A stretch of DNA of 64,000 nt from Sthenelais limicola (lineage: Eukaryota > Annelida > Polychaeta > Phyllodocida > Sigalionidae), in the NCBI GenBank assembly GCA_942159475.1, contig OW804096.1:137153791-137217790 (forward strand), given 5' to 3'. Positions within the stretch are counted from its first letter, which is position 1, and the number at the start of each line of letters is the position of its first letter. Shown piece after piece: positions 22,401-34,071 of the stretch. The notes beneath the pieces are model-generated. The model worked only from the letters and a program-made list of their open reading frames with translations, was not told the DNA's origin and did not search any database. Position numbers and translations under genes: made by a program.

Positions 22401-23933
22401 TCAAAGCGTTGTGTTCAAAGAACCTGTCACTGAGCTCTTAACGGAAAGTTGCTTGCTCAAAAGCACGAGTTCTTCATCTCCCTTCCCCATCATTTCAGAC
22501 ATGAACTGGATGTATTCGATCGCTAGTTTCAGGGTCTCAATCCGCGAGATTTTCTTCTCGTATGTAAAGGTAGGCACGCGGTCTCTAAGCCCTTCAAACG
22601 CACTGTTCAACGTCGACATTCTCTTCCTCTCCCGAATATTAGCAGCTGATCTTTGCGTCTTGTTGATGACGCGTTTGCGTTTAGGCTTACCATTACGTCC
22701 AACCGCAAAGGAAGAAGAAGAATGTCGCCGATTGCCTTGGAAGTCTAGTACACTGAACGGATTATTTTCGCCGAAATTCTGATGTTGATGCTGTTGCTGT
22801 TGGAGAGAGATTTGCTGATGGAAATCAGAACCACCGCCGTTATTAAAACCACATTCCTGATATTGGAAAGGAGGCATTGCTGTATCACTGTTCATATTGT
22901 TCGTATAAAACTCAGGCTGGTTGTACGACTGCTCGTAATGGTAACGAGCATCGTTCTGATGCGGTTGCTGCTGCAAGACATTGCCATGGTGGTGGAAAGT
23001 CTGTCCTGTGGGATCATACCCATGGAAGTTAGAATAGCTGTCGAGTGAAGACGATTGATTACTGCTCTCTGTGCCGTATTCAGACGGGGAGAACTTAGTG
23101 GAGAATGAACAGAATGATTCATTAAGTTGTTGGTGTTGTTGGCCCGTGGTGGATAAGTCTGTTAACATGCCACTCTCACTGCTAGGGGGTGTAGGTGGAC
23201 TTATCTCAGTTATCATATTAGACATTTCGGGCGCATGCATGGAGCCTATGATAACGGTACCATTACCTATACTATCCATAACGTTAATGGAGTTATTGTT
23301 ACCTGCGTCTGTAACGACTTGTGGGTGGATTTGTAAAGTCTGGTTATTATCCTGAATGCGGTGGTGTTGCGACCAGAGAGCTGTAGGTACTGGAGGAGGA
23401 GGAGTAGACTCACTGGAGGAGGTTATGGCTGGATTATCGATAATCTGTGATAAGTTACCTTGGAAACCTGTTGTTGATGGGGTCTGGATGATATCCACTG
23501 GAGTTGTTGCTGGAGAGAGGAGGTGGTGGTGGTGGGGATGTTGACCACTCTGAGGATGACCACTCGGACTGCTACTGTTATGTCCAGGTTGGTATATTTC
23601 TTCTCCCTTCATGTGTCCAGCTTGAAGTCCGAAGTTGGAATGATGTTGAAGTGTATGGTGGCTGTTAATTAAATGTCCAGTAGCTGTAGTAGTAGCAGTA
23701 GGGGTAGTGGTGGCCGTAATAGACTGACCACTGCATTCCGACGCTGCATGATTATCATAACATAACATGGATTGCTCCTCTTGACCATTGCTATTGTCTT
23801 GCGCTTGACCGTTGGTGTAGGTAGAATAGCCAAGCGCTGGACAGTCCCCTAGAGGATTGGAAGCAGGTGACCCTTGGTCATTCATGCCTCTAGTAGCTGG
23901 GCAGTGAGAGTCCAATTCATTGAATGATGACAT
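22401..23933 (-). CDS. bHLH transcription factor, Fer3/FERD3L class (510 aa)
   Basis: A single-exon frame of 510 residues. A basic stretch (NGKPKRKRV, about 413-422, a likely nuclear signal) precedes the bHLH at about 427-482. The basic region has NIRERKRM and the loop/helix 2 [20 protein letters not shown]. The ExxER core that contacts E-box DNA is present. VPTF.YEK..SRIETL points to the Fer3/FERD3L class rather than PTF1A (which has IPTLPYEK, SKVDTL). Only 28 residues follow the bHLH. Residues 1-410 are rich in Ser, Gln, His, Asn and Thr, with His and Gln runs and no known domain; vertebrate FERD3L is much shorter. The start is the first ATG of the frame, GGAAATGT. A minus-strand TATA box lies near 24630. 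It is divergent to a second Fer3-class gene at 55286, probably an ancient paralogue. Expected role: neural or secretory-cell fate regulator, dimerising with an E protein (family knowledge). Confidence 0.9.
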   Translation of the reverse strand: MSSFNELDSHCPATRGMNDQGSPASNPLGDCPALGYSTYTNGQAQDNSNGQEEQSMLCYDNHAASECSGQSITATTTPTATTTATGHLINSHHTLQHHSNFGLQAGHMKGEEIYQPGHNSSSPSGHPQSGQHPHHHHLLSPATTPVDIIQTPSTTGFQGNLSQIIDNPAITSSSESTPPPPVPTALWSQHHRIQDNNQTLQIHPQVVTDAGNNNSINVMDSIGNGTVIIGSMHAPEMSNMITEISPPTPPSSESGMLTDLSTTGQQHQQLNESFCSFSTKFSPSEYGTESSNQSSSLDSYSNFHGYDPTGQTFHHHGNVLQQQPHQNDARYHYEQSYNQPEFYTNNMNSDTAMPPFQYQECGFNNGGGSDFHQQISLQQQQHQHQNFGENNPFSVLDFQGNRRHSSSSFAVGRNGKPKRKRVINKTQRSAANIRERKRMSTLNSAFEGLRDRVPTFTYEKKISRIETLKLAIEYIQFMSEMMGKGDEELVLLSKQLSVKSSVTGSLNTTL

Positions 23934-23995
23934 TTCCTCTGCGCTTTGAAGACAAAGAAATTAAAGGGTTTTTAGACGGCGCGGTCGATTACGCC

Positions 23996-24023
23996 GCTGA
24001 CGGAGGTTGCTTGAGGAGAAGCG
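23996..24023. promoter_or_regulatory. Upstream block shared with the other bHLH gene
   Basis: GCTGACGGAGGTTG at 23996-24009 and GGAGAAGCG at 24015-24023 recur with one spacer base at 55111-55134. Relative to each gene the block is in opposite orientation. It lies 63-90 bases before the start codon of this gene, within the presumed leader. Confidence 0.45.
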
Positions 24024-24626
24024 GTTGGCTCAATGAAGGTGTCTACGCTTGGCGGAGTTAGACAACTATCCCTTCACCCTTTCACTTCACAGCTTCGCCA
24101 AGTGCACTCCACAAGTAGTTTATGCTTGTCTGTGCCCTGAGATGATGATGATAAGTTTTGACAATACTTTCCAAGCCGCCTCATGCAGCCCGACGACCTC
24201 ACAAGAGACGGGGAGAAGAGCTAGGGGACAGTCCGGGGAATACAATGTCCAATTCTCACTATATATCCCAATCCTTTTTTCTCAGCAGAAAAATAGTTTC
24301 TCCAGCCAAAGTTCAGCGAATATAATATTATGGCGATTATTAATATATCAAACTTCAAAGCGATATTGTATCCAATGTATAATATATATATATATATGCT
24401 ATCACGTATTAGTCCGTGTAAGTCTGTATATATATAGTGTAGCATGTAGCACTCCAGTAGGTAGTATTAAATGATATATGTATAGGCATAGGGTGATATA
24501 CCCCTGTATACATGTATAGGATATTGGGATCAATAATTGGATATTGACCGAGTGTATGTGAACTATAGTGACTCGCGTGCCCCTTTCTTGGGTACGCTTT
24601 GACTCTGTCTCGGACTTACTCAACCC

Positions 24627-24635
24627 TTTTATATA
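24627..24635 (-). promoter_or_regulatory. TATA box for the minus-strand bHLH gene
   Basis: On the minus strand TATATAAAAGGG lies about 690 bases before the ATG. Transcription would start near 24600, with a leader of about 660 bases containing the shared block. Confidence 0.5.
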
Positions 24636-24639
24636 GATA

Positions 24640-25603
24640 GCTCACCTGAAGATGGGTATCGATGGCTCCGTCTCGTCACCCCCCACCCCCACACCGCCTA
24701 TAACCCCTCCCCTTACCTATACCTACCCCCGCCCCTGTTTATTTTACCCCCTCCCCAGTAACTGCACTTCGCCTATATTATTAGTGAGTCAGGTATGAAG
24801 GATGGGCGCGTTTCCCGTGCGTTCCAACATTTGAAATTTTAGATTTGAAATATTGGGAAATTGGACAGTTTTCTATTTTTCAAGATAGGCGCTACCATGT
24901 TCATTACTTCATTCAATATTTAAACTTGTATAATAAGACACATGGGGAACAATTAAGGATAGACTGTATTTTATACAATAGTATGATATAGGTTCAGGTA
25001 AGGCATAATGGGTCTCTATAATGATAACTTATATATATGCGATATGATGTGTATTGTACGGACATTTTATCTAATATTCTATGGACATTTCTGGTCATAT
25101 CACTGGGTTATGGTTCATTTCCACGTTCATAATTATACAAAATACCTTCTTAGGTTTACTTGTTTACTGTGTAAGGGCCTTGCTAACAGACTGACTATTG
25201 GGGACAAATTTACAATCGTTTCCTTAAAGGTATGATGCTATTCGATGGCAGCGGTTAGGTTAATGTAATTAGAAAGGCATGAGAGGTAAATATTGAACGT
25301 TATTCTATATATTCAGCATTTAGTATTCACTTAAGTCATTGGTCTTTCACAAACTTGTCTTACCCCCTAAATGAGGTGGGGATGGGAGGGTCGAGGCATA
25401 TATAGAAATCCTAAAACAAATGAAACATAACCAATTAAAATATTGATCTAATTATACTGGAAACATATCGTGCAGTTGCAGACGATCACATCCACCTTAA
25501 AGCGACCAAGTAATTGCGCGGGGGGGGGGGGGGGGCGAAGGGGGGGGAGACTTGGACAAAATTGGAAGAAAATTAAGAATATTCTGACACGCGCCTGCAT
25601 GTA
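24640..25603. other. No gene seen; upstream region of the bHLH gene
   Basis: C-rich stretches at 24678-24760 and a G-run at 25519-25537. No A-D element is present, and this is the expected place for regulatory DNA of the gene at 22401. Confidence 0.45.
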
Positions 25604-25839
25604 TGGGTCAGATCATAAACAAATGTACAATTGGCAGCTCTACACATGTAGGAAATTCTGTTAAATTAAACTGAAAAATGATGAATACCGGGTATTTCTC
25701 GATATATTTGGTATATCGTTGATTTAAAGTATCAGTTTTGCCATGTTAAACTGCATTTTAAAGCTCATTTCAGTCTTAAATATGTGTTAATTGAGAGGAT
25801 TGGTAAAGGTAAATTGTACATTTTCACAAGATCTGACCC
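25604..25839 (-). mobile_element. Family A element, complete, subtype c
   Basis: Flanked by GTAT on both sides (4-bp target duplication). The right TIR is worn (TTTTCACAAGATCTGACCC). Confidence 0.9.
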
Positions 25840-26055
25840 GTATACGTTTTCATACCATTACCCGCATGTCAAGTTGGTCCTAGGGAGGGGGTATGAGGGA
25901 GGGAGGGGAGGGAGGTAGGGAGAGGGTGCCCCCACCACCCTCATGCTGTCTTGCCACGTGCCACGAACGCAGGGGGCGTTTACCTGTAGATGTCAATCAC
26001 TCTCCACTGACCAATTACAACAGGTTGGGGTATTGGCCTTGTGATGCGCTTATAT

Positions 26056-26286
26056 GGGTGAAGTCACCAGAAAATGTACAATTCACACCAATCTTCTCAA
26101 ATAACCCAAATTTCAGACAAAGATAAAGTTCAAAATACAGTTCAACCTAACCAAACAGATTGATAGACTCAACCCAATACGAAATAAACCCAGATATACC
26201 AAGTATTGACTATGCTTTAGTCAAATTTAGCAGAATTTCCTAAATGTGTAGAGCTGCCAATTGTACATTTTCTGAAAATCTGACCC
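26056..26286 (+). mobile_element. Family A element, complete, subtype a
   Basis: Left end GGGTGAAGTCACCAG, right end normal. The interior is subtype a with a short deletion near the left end. Confidence 0.9.
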
Positions 26287-26432
26287 AGACCTAATCTCCC
26301 CGGTGAAGTGACTTGATGCTTATTAAGACTATTGTCCCGTCTACCTGTGTGATATGCGGCTAGGGTGGTTTATAACTGTGTGCTTCACTGAAGCCGACCT
26401 TGTAACATTTAAATCTTTTATTTATTAATGTG

Positions 26433-26868
26433 CAGAGAGGGGAAGGAGACAGAGAAAGAAAGGAGGATAGATAGAGGGAGACAGACAGAGAGGAGTGATA
26501 GGGAGAAGGCAGCAGAGAGACAGAGGGAGAGAGATAGAGGGAGAGAGACAGAGAGGAGAGAGAGGGAGAGAGATAGAGGGAGAGAGACAGAGAGAGAGGA
26601 GTGAAGGAGAGACAGGGAGAAGGAAGGAGCGAGACAGGGGGAGAGAGGAAAGAGACAGAGGGAGAGAGATAGAGAGAGAGACAGAGAGGAGCGAAGGATG
26701 GACAGGGAGAAGGAAGGGAAGCGACAGAGGGACAGAAGAGAGAGGGACAGAGAGGGACAGAGAGAGAGACAGAGGAAGAAAGACAGAAAAGAGAGATAGG
26801 AGGGAGAGACAGAGAGAGACAAAGAGAGAGACAGACAGATACGCAGGGGTCATACAGAGAGAAGAATG
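26433..26868. repeat. (GA)n-rich purine tract
   Basis: About 430 bases of almost pure purine, GAGACAGAGGGAGAGAGA-type repeats with longer periods. Open frames in several phases on both strands are low-complexity artefacts. Confidence 0.9.
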
Positions 26869-26879
26869 AATATGTAAAT

Positions 26880-27100
26880 GGGTCAGATTTTCTGAAAATG
26901 TACAATTGGCAGCTCTACAAATTTAGGAATTTTGAAAAATGATGAATACCGGGTATATTTGAGTATATTTGGTATCACATTGATTTAAAGCATCAGTGCT
27001 GCTATGTTAAACTGGATTTTGAAGCTTATTTTTGTCTTAAATATGAGTTATTTGAGAGGATTCGTGAAGGCAAATTGTACATTTTCTGAAATTCTGAGCC
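26880..27100 (-). mobile_element. Family A element, complete, subtype c
   Basis: Flanked by AAAT on both sides. The right tip reads ATTCTGAGCC. It directly follows the purine tract. Confidence 0.92.
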
Positions 27101-27104
27101 AAAT

Positions 27105-28023
27105 ATGGGTGGATAGGCATTTTGTTTGATGTATGTATAGCTCATTAATGTATGCGGTATATTGTTTGATGAACTTCACATTTCTGCTGCTTGTTGAATG
27201 TAATGAAATGATTTGTACTTTAGTTATGGAATTGGAAATATTATATTGGAATCGTGTAGGGTTCATGAGGCCATATTTCATAATATTAGGCTAGACAAGC
27301 TAGGGCATTATCTCCTGTGTATTGGGTGACTGGTGTATAGGCTTTAGCACCTTTAGCACTGTGATAGCCTAATAGCTATACCCCACTGTATTTTTCCCTG
27401 CTTTAGCTTGTTCAATGATCATGTGACTCCTGTACTCTCCAATCATAGATTAGCTTTAAGGAATTCTCCTTGGCTACTCCTTGGTTACTTCAAAGTACCA
27501 GGATGTTATGCCATATAAATATATGTACCTTTTATGTATTGAGTCAGTTACTGAGTCAGGACTGAACTACTGCTTACATATCTAACCTGTATATGTACCT
27601 GAAAGCAATACAAGAAACTTCATACGTGTTCTGACCTTCAATCTTCTTTATTTCCTGAATGTTATTTTAACATGTAGCTTGTTTTAGGACCTGCTGGAAG
27701 ACCTGTCTGTTGTCAGTGTATTCACTTTTCCTCGGAAATAAAGTTAAATGATAATAATGATTTATATAAAGGTTTACAGTATTTGTGTTGGTAAACATAT
27801 TTATTCAGGCATGGTTACAAAAGAATGTCAAGTTCATATAGTTTAGTGGATAAACCTTACGGTGCTCTTCCACTGGAGTGCAGCGGTATATTTTACCAAC
27901 ATTTCAAAATAACCAATTGATTTGATCGATAAGTCTTGTGTATCTTGAAGACTTAAATATGGGTACCGTTATCCCTTATTAGAATGATAATTGACAGAAA
28001 TAATGTTCATAATAGGGTCAGAT
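27105..28023. other. No gene seen apart from a LINE-like tail
   Basis: Unique sequence to about 27660, with a TATAAATATATG at 27512 and a repeated GAGTCAG motif (27541, 27553). I could not establish LTR boundaries. The tail at 27660 is listed separately. Confidence 0.4.
27660..27765 (+). mobile_element. LINE-like 3' tail
   Basis: CTGCTGGAAGACCTGTCTG, then CGGAAATAAAGTTAAATG and an AAT/GAT-rich tail. Resembles the minus-strand tail at 10770. No coding part is present. Confidence 0.42.
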
Positions 28024-28258
28024 GGGTGAAGTCGCCAGAAAATGTACAATTCGCCTTCACCAATTCTCTGAAATAACCCAAATTTCAGACGAAAATAAAG
28101 TTCAAAATACAGTTCAACCTAGCTAAACAGATTGCTATAATCAATGCAATGCCGAATATACTCGAATTTACCTAGTATTGACCAAACTGCAGCCTAACTT
28201 AGCAGAATTTATTAAATGTGTACAGCTGCCTATTGTACATTTTCTGATAATCTGACCC
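28024..28258 (+). mobile_element. Family A element, complete, subtype a
   Basis: Left GGGTGAAGTCGCCAG, right TGATAATCTGACCC. A clean subtype a interior. Confidence 0.92.
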
Positions 28259-28815
28259 ATCAACGATACACCGGGAAGACATGTGGCTCACTCAGGGTGA
28301 GACCATTTCTCGGCTCAAATATAACTTCATATTTTGTACATATTTATGGCCGAAATAAAACTATTATGATGATAATAATAGCAATAATTGGTACGATCGG
28401 GAAGTCACCAGAAGAGTTCCATATGGATTTTCGTGACCTCCAAATTGACTCGCCATAAGTTCACTATAATAGGACCACATCCCATGTTTCATGCGACAAT
28501 TTAAACCACATTTTCATTTCACATGCAACCTTTCTTTACACAATCTAATCAAAAATAACAATTCTATAGACCTGTTAATTGTACATGTCTTGCCTGGCAA
28601 ACCCACCAAGATATTTGAATTACATTGAAGTTCCTTAACGGCCAATTACCGACTTGTGCCGTCGGCTTTTGATCAGTTTGATTCATCAGATTAGGCATGA
28701 ATGGAAGAGGGAGAGTGGATTAAGGGGGTGGTAGACTAAAGGAGGTTGTTGGTATAGAGGGGTCGTAACAGTCTGGGTGTCTACCCAATGCTTTGTTACT
28801 CATATAGATCTATAC
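28259..28815. other. No gene seen
   Basis: Unique AT-rich sequence with no repeat or coding signal I can support. Confidence 0.5.
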
Positions 28816-29040
28816 AGGTGAAATCACCAGAAAATGTACAATTCGTCGTCGCAAATTCTCTCAAATTTCCCAAATTTCAGAAGAAAATAAAGTTCAAAAT
28901 GCAGTTCAACCTAACCAAACAGATTGCTAGAGTCAATGCAATGCCGAATATATGCGAATTTACCAAGTATTGACCAAATTGCAGCCTAATTTAGCAGAAA
29001 TGTCCAGCTGCCAATTGTACATTTTCTGATAATCTGACCC
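28816..29040 (+). mobile_element. Family A element, subtype a
   Basis: Left end AGGTGAAATCACCAG, right end normal. A short internal deletion lies before the right TIR. It abuts the next copy. Confidence 0.9.
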
Positions 29041-29046
29041 ATATAC

Positions 29047-29283
29047 AGGTGAAATCGGCAGAATATGTACAATTCGTCTTCACCAATTCTCTCAAATAAT
29101 CCCAAAATAAGACAAAAATGAGGTCCAGTATATATGGTTCAACATAATCGAATAGACTGTTTAAATCAATGCAATACTTAATGTACGTACATATACCTAG
29201 TATTTATAGTATTTTTGACTAATTTAGCAATCTTCAGTAAAGGTGTAGAGCTGCATATTGTACATTTTCTGACGGTCTGGCCC
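29047..29283 (+). mobile_element. Family A element, diverged, tandem with previous copy
   Basis: Begins only six bases after the previous copy, in the same orientation. The ends are AGGTGAAATCGGCAG and CGGTCTGGCCC. The two copies differ in subtype, so this is two insertions rather than a local duplication. Confidence 0.85.
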
Positions 29284-29359
29284 GTATAATAAAACAGAGT
29301 GCAGAAAAATTTTTATTTTATTTTATTTTGCAGAGAGACTTTTACTTAATTATTCATAT

Positions 29360-29440
29360 GTAATGTGTTACAGAACATTGAGTCAGATGTCGCAAAATTG
29401 ATATTAATTTTTTTCAAAAGCGTTTCATTCAAAGCGTTCT
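29360..29440 (+). mobile_element. Family B fragment (left end)
   Basis: GTAATGTGTTACAG, GAGTCAGATGTCGCAAAA and CAAAGCG can be aligned to B. The rest is absent. Confidence 0.6.
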
Positions 29441-29459
29441 CATTTTGGAGTATCTATAT

Positions 29460-29562
29460 GGGTCAGATTTTCAGAAAATGTACAATTAACCTTCACCAAT
29501 CCTCTCAAATAACCCAAGTTTTAGACGAAAATCAAGTTCAAAACTCAGTTCAACCTAACTAC
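29460..29562 (+). mobile_element. Family A fragment (left part)
   Basis: A good left TIR and about 75 further bases to TTCAACCTAAC, then truncated. Confidence 0.8.
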
Positions 29563-29590
29563 ATTGCCTAACATACACCATGCAGTATAT

Positions 29591-29816
29591 GGGTCAGATC
29601 TTCAGAAAACGTTCAATCGTCATATTTACACATTAAGTAAATTCTGCTAAATTAGGCTGGAAAATGGTCAATACTACGTATATTTGAGTATATTTGGTAT
29701 TGCCTCGATTCAAACAATCTGTCTGGTCATGTTGAACTGAGATTTTAACCTCACTTTTGTTATAAATTTGAGAGGATTGGTGAATGCCAATTGTACATTT
29801 TCTGGCGATTTCACCC
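29591..29816 (-). mobile_element. Family A element, complete, subtype b
   Basis: Both TIRs are present. Flanks ATAT and ACAT differ by one base. Confidence 0.9.
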
Positions 29817-29830
29817 ACATACACATATAC

Positions 29831-30078
29831 GTTTAGATTTTCAGAAAATGGACAATTGGCAGATCTACACATTTAAGAAATTCTGCTAAATAGGGTTGAA
29901 CAATTATGAAATTCGGGTATATCCGCGTATATTTGGTATCGCATTGATTAAAAGTATCAGTTCTGATATGCTAAACATATGCTAAAAATAGGCATTTTGA
30001 ATCTCGTTATTGTCTGAAATTTGGGTTATTTGAGAGGATTGGTGAAGGTGAATTGTACATTTTCCGAAAACTTGACCC
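29831..30078 (-). mobile_element. Family A element, subtype c
   Basis: The left tip is worn (GTTTAGATTTTCAG). It contains a small internal duplication around ATATGCTAAACATATGC. The right end is normal. Confidence 0.85.
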
Positions 30079-30611
30079 ATAGACTACCTACCTACCTGTC
30101 TCCCCACTCCCCCCCCCCACACACACACACCTTTTCTCTGCCTTCGAGGGACAATAAGGATAATACGCGGCCCCCAACAGGGATAATCAATCGCTCCCCA
30201 CTGTGATGATTTACATGTGGGGCCACTCTTGTGTCATATACATGTTCCCGGTGGGCAGCGCTTTATATCACGCATGCGCAGAGGCTGTTTTACAGGCTCG
30301 TAATTCAAACAACAAGTCGTTAACCTATACAAACCCCAAACATACCCCTCAACTGCATGACAATCGTTACATATCATCAGAAAGGGACAACAAATGCGAC
30401 GCAATTACCTTTCAGTCAAAGCTCTACCTTTCTATGAGTGGATTTTTAGTTCGCACCTATGGTTATCATGGTCCAACGTTTTCTGTTGGTTGCACAAAGA
30501 ATTATTCCTTTACAATAACATGCGCTTTTTAGTCCCTGTCAGTTCATTACATTATCGCTCGGGTGGTAGATTCAGAAGCAAGACGATTTAAATGTCGTCT
30601 GCTGCTTAAAT
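30079..30611. other. No gene seen
   Basis: C-run and (CA)n at 30105-30131. A 109-residue open frame at 30203 has no motif, no codon-use signal I can see and no splice context; I do not call it a gene. Confidence 0.45.
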
Positions 30612-30846
30612 GAGTCAGATTTTCAGAAAATGTACAATTCGCCTTTACAAATCCTTTCAAATAATCCACATTTAAGACAAAAATGAGCTTCAAAATGCAG
30701 TTTAACATAACAGAACTGATACTATAAATCAATACGATACCAAATATACTCAGATATACCCGGTATTCATCATATTTCAGCCTAATTTAGCAGAATTTCC
30801 TAAGTGTGTACAGCTGCCAATTGTACATTTTCTGTAAATCTGACCC
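30612..30846 (+). mobile_element. Family A element, complete, subtype c
   Basis: Left end GAGTCAGATTTTCAG. AAAT is duplicated on both sides, and the surrounding sequence has repeated CGTCTGCTTAAAT motifs. Confidence 0.92.
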
Positions 30847-30956
30847 AAATGTCGTCTGCTTAAATGACGTCTGTTTAAATTACGTCTGCTTATAAAGTTT
30901 GATAAGTGGGAACGCTGCCGCAACGCTGGTATTATACCTGTCACGTGATCAAGGTG

Positions 30957-31178
30957 TAAAAAGTCTAATCAGAAAATGTACAATAATTATTGGCAGTTAT
31001 ACGCGGCATTTAGCAAATTCAACTTAATTATGCTGAACAATTATATAATGTATTATATGTCATATAAATACTATGTTCCGTTATGTAAACCTCTAAGTTC
31101 GTTTTTTTTTAAAGAAAAACTTTGTTAGTTTGAGAGGATTGGTGAAGTCCAATTGTACATTTACTGACGACTTTACCC
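30957..31178 (-). mobile_element. Family A element, strongly diverged
   Basis: TCAGAAAATGTACAAT at the left, GAGAGGATTGGTGAAG and CGACTTTACCC at the right; the middle is barely alignable. Confidence 0.7.
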
Positions 31179-31281
31179 GCATGATGTTAGAATATTGTGA
31201 AATTAATATTTGTTTAATATAATCTACTTAAAAGCTTCTACTCGGATATTCAAGAAATAAATTATCAGAAATTTCAAAAGT

Positions 31282-31321
31282 GATATTTGAATATCAGGTA
31301 CGATATTTGAATATCAGGTAC
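31282..31321. repeat. 20-bp tandem duplication
   Basis: Two perfect head-to-tail copies of a unit starting GATATTTGAATATCAGG. Confidence 0.9.
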
Positions 31322-31339
31322 GATCCCCATCACCTATAT

Positions 31340-31566
31340 GGGTCAGATTTTCAGAAAGTGTACAATTGACCTTCACCAATCCTCTCAAATAACCCGCATT
31401 TAAGATAAAAATCAGCTTCTAAATGCTGTTTGACATAACAGAACTGATACTTTAAATCAACGCGATACCAAAGATATACCCAGTATTCTTCATTTTTCAG
31501 CCTAATTTAGGGGAATTTCCTAAATGTGTAGTGCTGCCAATTGTACATTTTCTGACAATCTGACCC
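31340..31566 (+). mobile_element. Family A element, complete, subtype c
   Basis: TIRs are good. It lacks about 8 bases of the subtype c interior. Flanks ATAT and ACAT. Confidence 0.9.
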
Positions 31567-31921
31567 ACATCCTCCGTAGCAAGTTACATGCACCCAACTG
31601 TATGTCATTTACCATCTAATAATGTCGTTATTTCTGCATACTAAGTACCTTACATTGTGGCAACATTCAGGACTACACATAGGGCCGTTATTCTTCATGT
31701 ACGATTCAAATCTTCTCCGCTAATTGGGCTATTACCACACTACTTTTAGCTAAATTACCTTAACAAGGCCATTTTTCTTACGCTCTTAATATTCGGCGCA
31801 ATATTTTCCAGAAAATTTTTGTTTTTTTATTGCAAATTATTTTCAGATGATTACCGGGGAAAGTATCCATGAAAAGAGGAACTTTTTAAATAGCGTTATT
31901 AACATCTTATCAGGGACATAT

Positions 31922-32567
31922 GGGTCAGATTTTCAGAAAATGTACAATTGGCAGATCAACATATTTTGTAAATTCTGCTAAATTGGACTGAAAAATCATC
32001 AACACTAGGTATATATGTGGTGTGTTACAGGAAAATGAGTCATAAGTCGCAAAAAATAGATTTTGAAATACCATTATATTTGAAAAGATGAGATCAAGCC
32101 GATTCTAATGATAGTAAACACTCTAATAATCTAATAAGTATTTCTAGATTTTAAGTTTGATATTTTCGTTTTTGAAAAAAAAAAGTTTCCAATATTTCTG
32201 GGGGTTAATAAACAGTAAAGTAACTAAATGTAGTCCATATGAGGACCTTTAAAACGAAAGAATATATTACATAAATTGTCCAGAAATTTGATACATCAAT
32301 TGATATAGCTATAAGTGATAAACTCCCTAAAGATTAGAACATTCCAATTATGTGATCCTGTGAAAAAAACGTTGAAAAATATCAATTTTGCGACTTATGA
32401 CTCATTTTCCTGAAACACATCACATATGGGCATATTTGGTATTGCCTTGATTCAAACAATCTGTTTGGTTATGTTGAACCGTATTGTGAACCTGATTTTT
32501 GTCTTAAATTTCTGTTATTTGAGAAGATTGCTGAAGGTGAATTGTACATTTTCTGAAAAACTGACCC
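31922..32567 (-). mobile_element. Family A element, subtype b, split by family B
   Basis: Left part to 32012 and right part from 32424 join into normal subtype b sequence; a B element lies between them. Outer TIRs are intact. Confidence 0.92.
32017..32423 (+). mobile_element. Family B element nested in family A
   Basis: A complete 407-bp B copy flanked by ATAT duplicated from the A host sequence. A second clean demonstration of the B target size. Confidence 0.95.
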
Positions 32568-32740
32568 ATTTGTGTTCTGCTAAAGGCGTTTTCACATACA
32601 TGAATTTGTATATATACGGGGGAATGTTTTCTTTTTAAATAGCGCTTATCAGGGAAATAAATAGGAAAAGGACTCCAAACTCTCCCCTCTATTTGTGTTT
32701 TTTAATATTCTGGCTCATGCTTTAAATAGCATGGGCATTT

Positions 32741-32975
32741 GGGTGAAATCGCCAGAAAATGTACAATTCTCATTCACCAATCTTCTCAAATAATCCAAAT
32801 TTAAGACGAACATAAAGTTCAAAATTCAGTTCAACCTAACCAAACAGATTGCTAGAATCAATGCAATGCTGAATATTATCGAGTTAACCAAGTATTGACC
32901 AAATTGCAGCCTAATTTAGCAGATTTTAGTAAATGTGTACAGCTGCCAATTGTACATTTTCTGAAAATCTGACCC
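32741..32975 (+). mobile_element. Family A element, complete, subtype a
   Basis: Left end GGGTGAAATCGCCAG, right end normal. A clear subtype a interior. Confidence 0.92.
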
Positions 32976-33193
32976 ATATCACAAATTGGAATTAACATTC
33001 AAGAAATTCCGAAAGTTATTTCACCAAAGGTTGGAGGATTTCTCCCTCTTGTTTGGCCCAGGGGCTTCACAACTTTGTATCCAAATTCCATATTTTAATT
33101 CGACTTAATTCAAATTATAAACATTATATATAGCACCAGGGAAATATTGATCATTTCTGCCAAGGTCAAAGTGAGTACATGTTGCAAGCTTGT

Positions 33194-33428
33194 GGGTCAG
33201 ATTTTCAGAAAATGTACAATTGGCAGCTCTACACATTTAGTAAATTCTTCTAAATTTGGCTGACAAATGATGAATACTGGGTACATCTGAGTATATTTGG
33301 TATCGCATTGATTTAAAGTATCAGTTCTGTTATGTTAGACTGCAATTTGAAGCTCATTTTTGTCTTAAATGTGGGTTATTTGAGAGGATTGGTGAAGTTG
33401 AATTGTACATTTTCTGAAAATCTGACTC
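33194..33428 (-). mobile_element. Family A element, complete, subtype c
   Basis: TIRs are good except GACTC at the right tip. Subtype c interior. Confidence 0.92.
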
Positions 33429-33720
33429 ACATACATGTACTCCAGCTATGGCCTTACTGCATGCCGCCCTGTACACTGTATCGAATCTACCTCTCTGCTT
33501 ACAACCAGTTTCATACCAAGTGCCCCACCCTGGACCAGCCCAGATGATGTACTCTGTACAGCTCGGGGCGATGTTGATGGTTAATCAAGACAGTTACAAC
33601 TTACAAGACAATTAGTGATAGCTTGTACAAGCAGGGCTAGACAGCACCATTCACACTGTATGCATACGGGCCCGGGCGCCTGCAAATGTACCTTCAGCAA
33701 TTATATATGTGAAATATTAC

Positions 33721-34071
33721 AATAGGGGGATTTGCATAGCAGCCATTTTGTACCGTGATTTGCATGGAATTATGGGACTAATGGTACGGTCTAAAATCTA
33801 TAGAAAAAATGCCATGTTCAGCATGGACTATTTATCAATGCTCCATTGTCAATATCCATGTGTTATACATGTTTCCATAACACACGCCTCCATCTTTCCC
33901 ATCATGCATTTGGTTAACATAGATCATTTCTACAAGCTTTGATATTGGTGAAAACATTCTTGCGATTTTTCGATAAAAATGTTGCAAATATCTGTGTGTC
34001 AGAGTTTAACAGGATCCATCCCAGGATGCACTGTAATAGACATGCGCAGTGGCACATGCAACTCCCCTATT
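33721..34071 (-). mobile_element. Family C element, complete
   Basis: A 351-bp copy running from AATAGGGGGATTTGCATAGC to GCACATGCAACTCCCCTATT. With the copy at 52055 it is the best full-length reference for the family. It has no internal coding capacity. Confidence 0.92.

Noticed and set aside
22411..23544. Plus-strand open frames of 62-123 codons over the first bHLH gene
   Set aside because: Shadows of the minus-strand bHLH frame.
24049..24474. 141-codon open frame upstream of the first bHLH gene
   Set aside because: No recognisable motif; opposite strand to the gene, over its presumed leader, ending in TATA-rich repeats.
26360..26905. Open frames of 124-181 codons in the GA-rich tract
   Set aside because: Low-complexity artefacts of the same kind, overlapping on both strands.
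27290..27660. Possible solo LTR
   Set aside because: A TATA-like motif and paired short repeats are present, but I found no matching ends or target duplication.
30203..30532. 109-codon open frame
   Set aside because: No signal peptide, motif or splice context; composition like the surrounding sequence.
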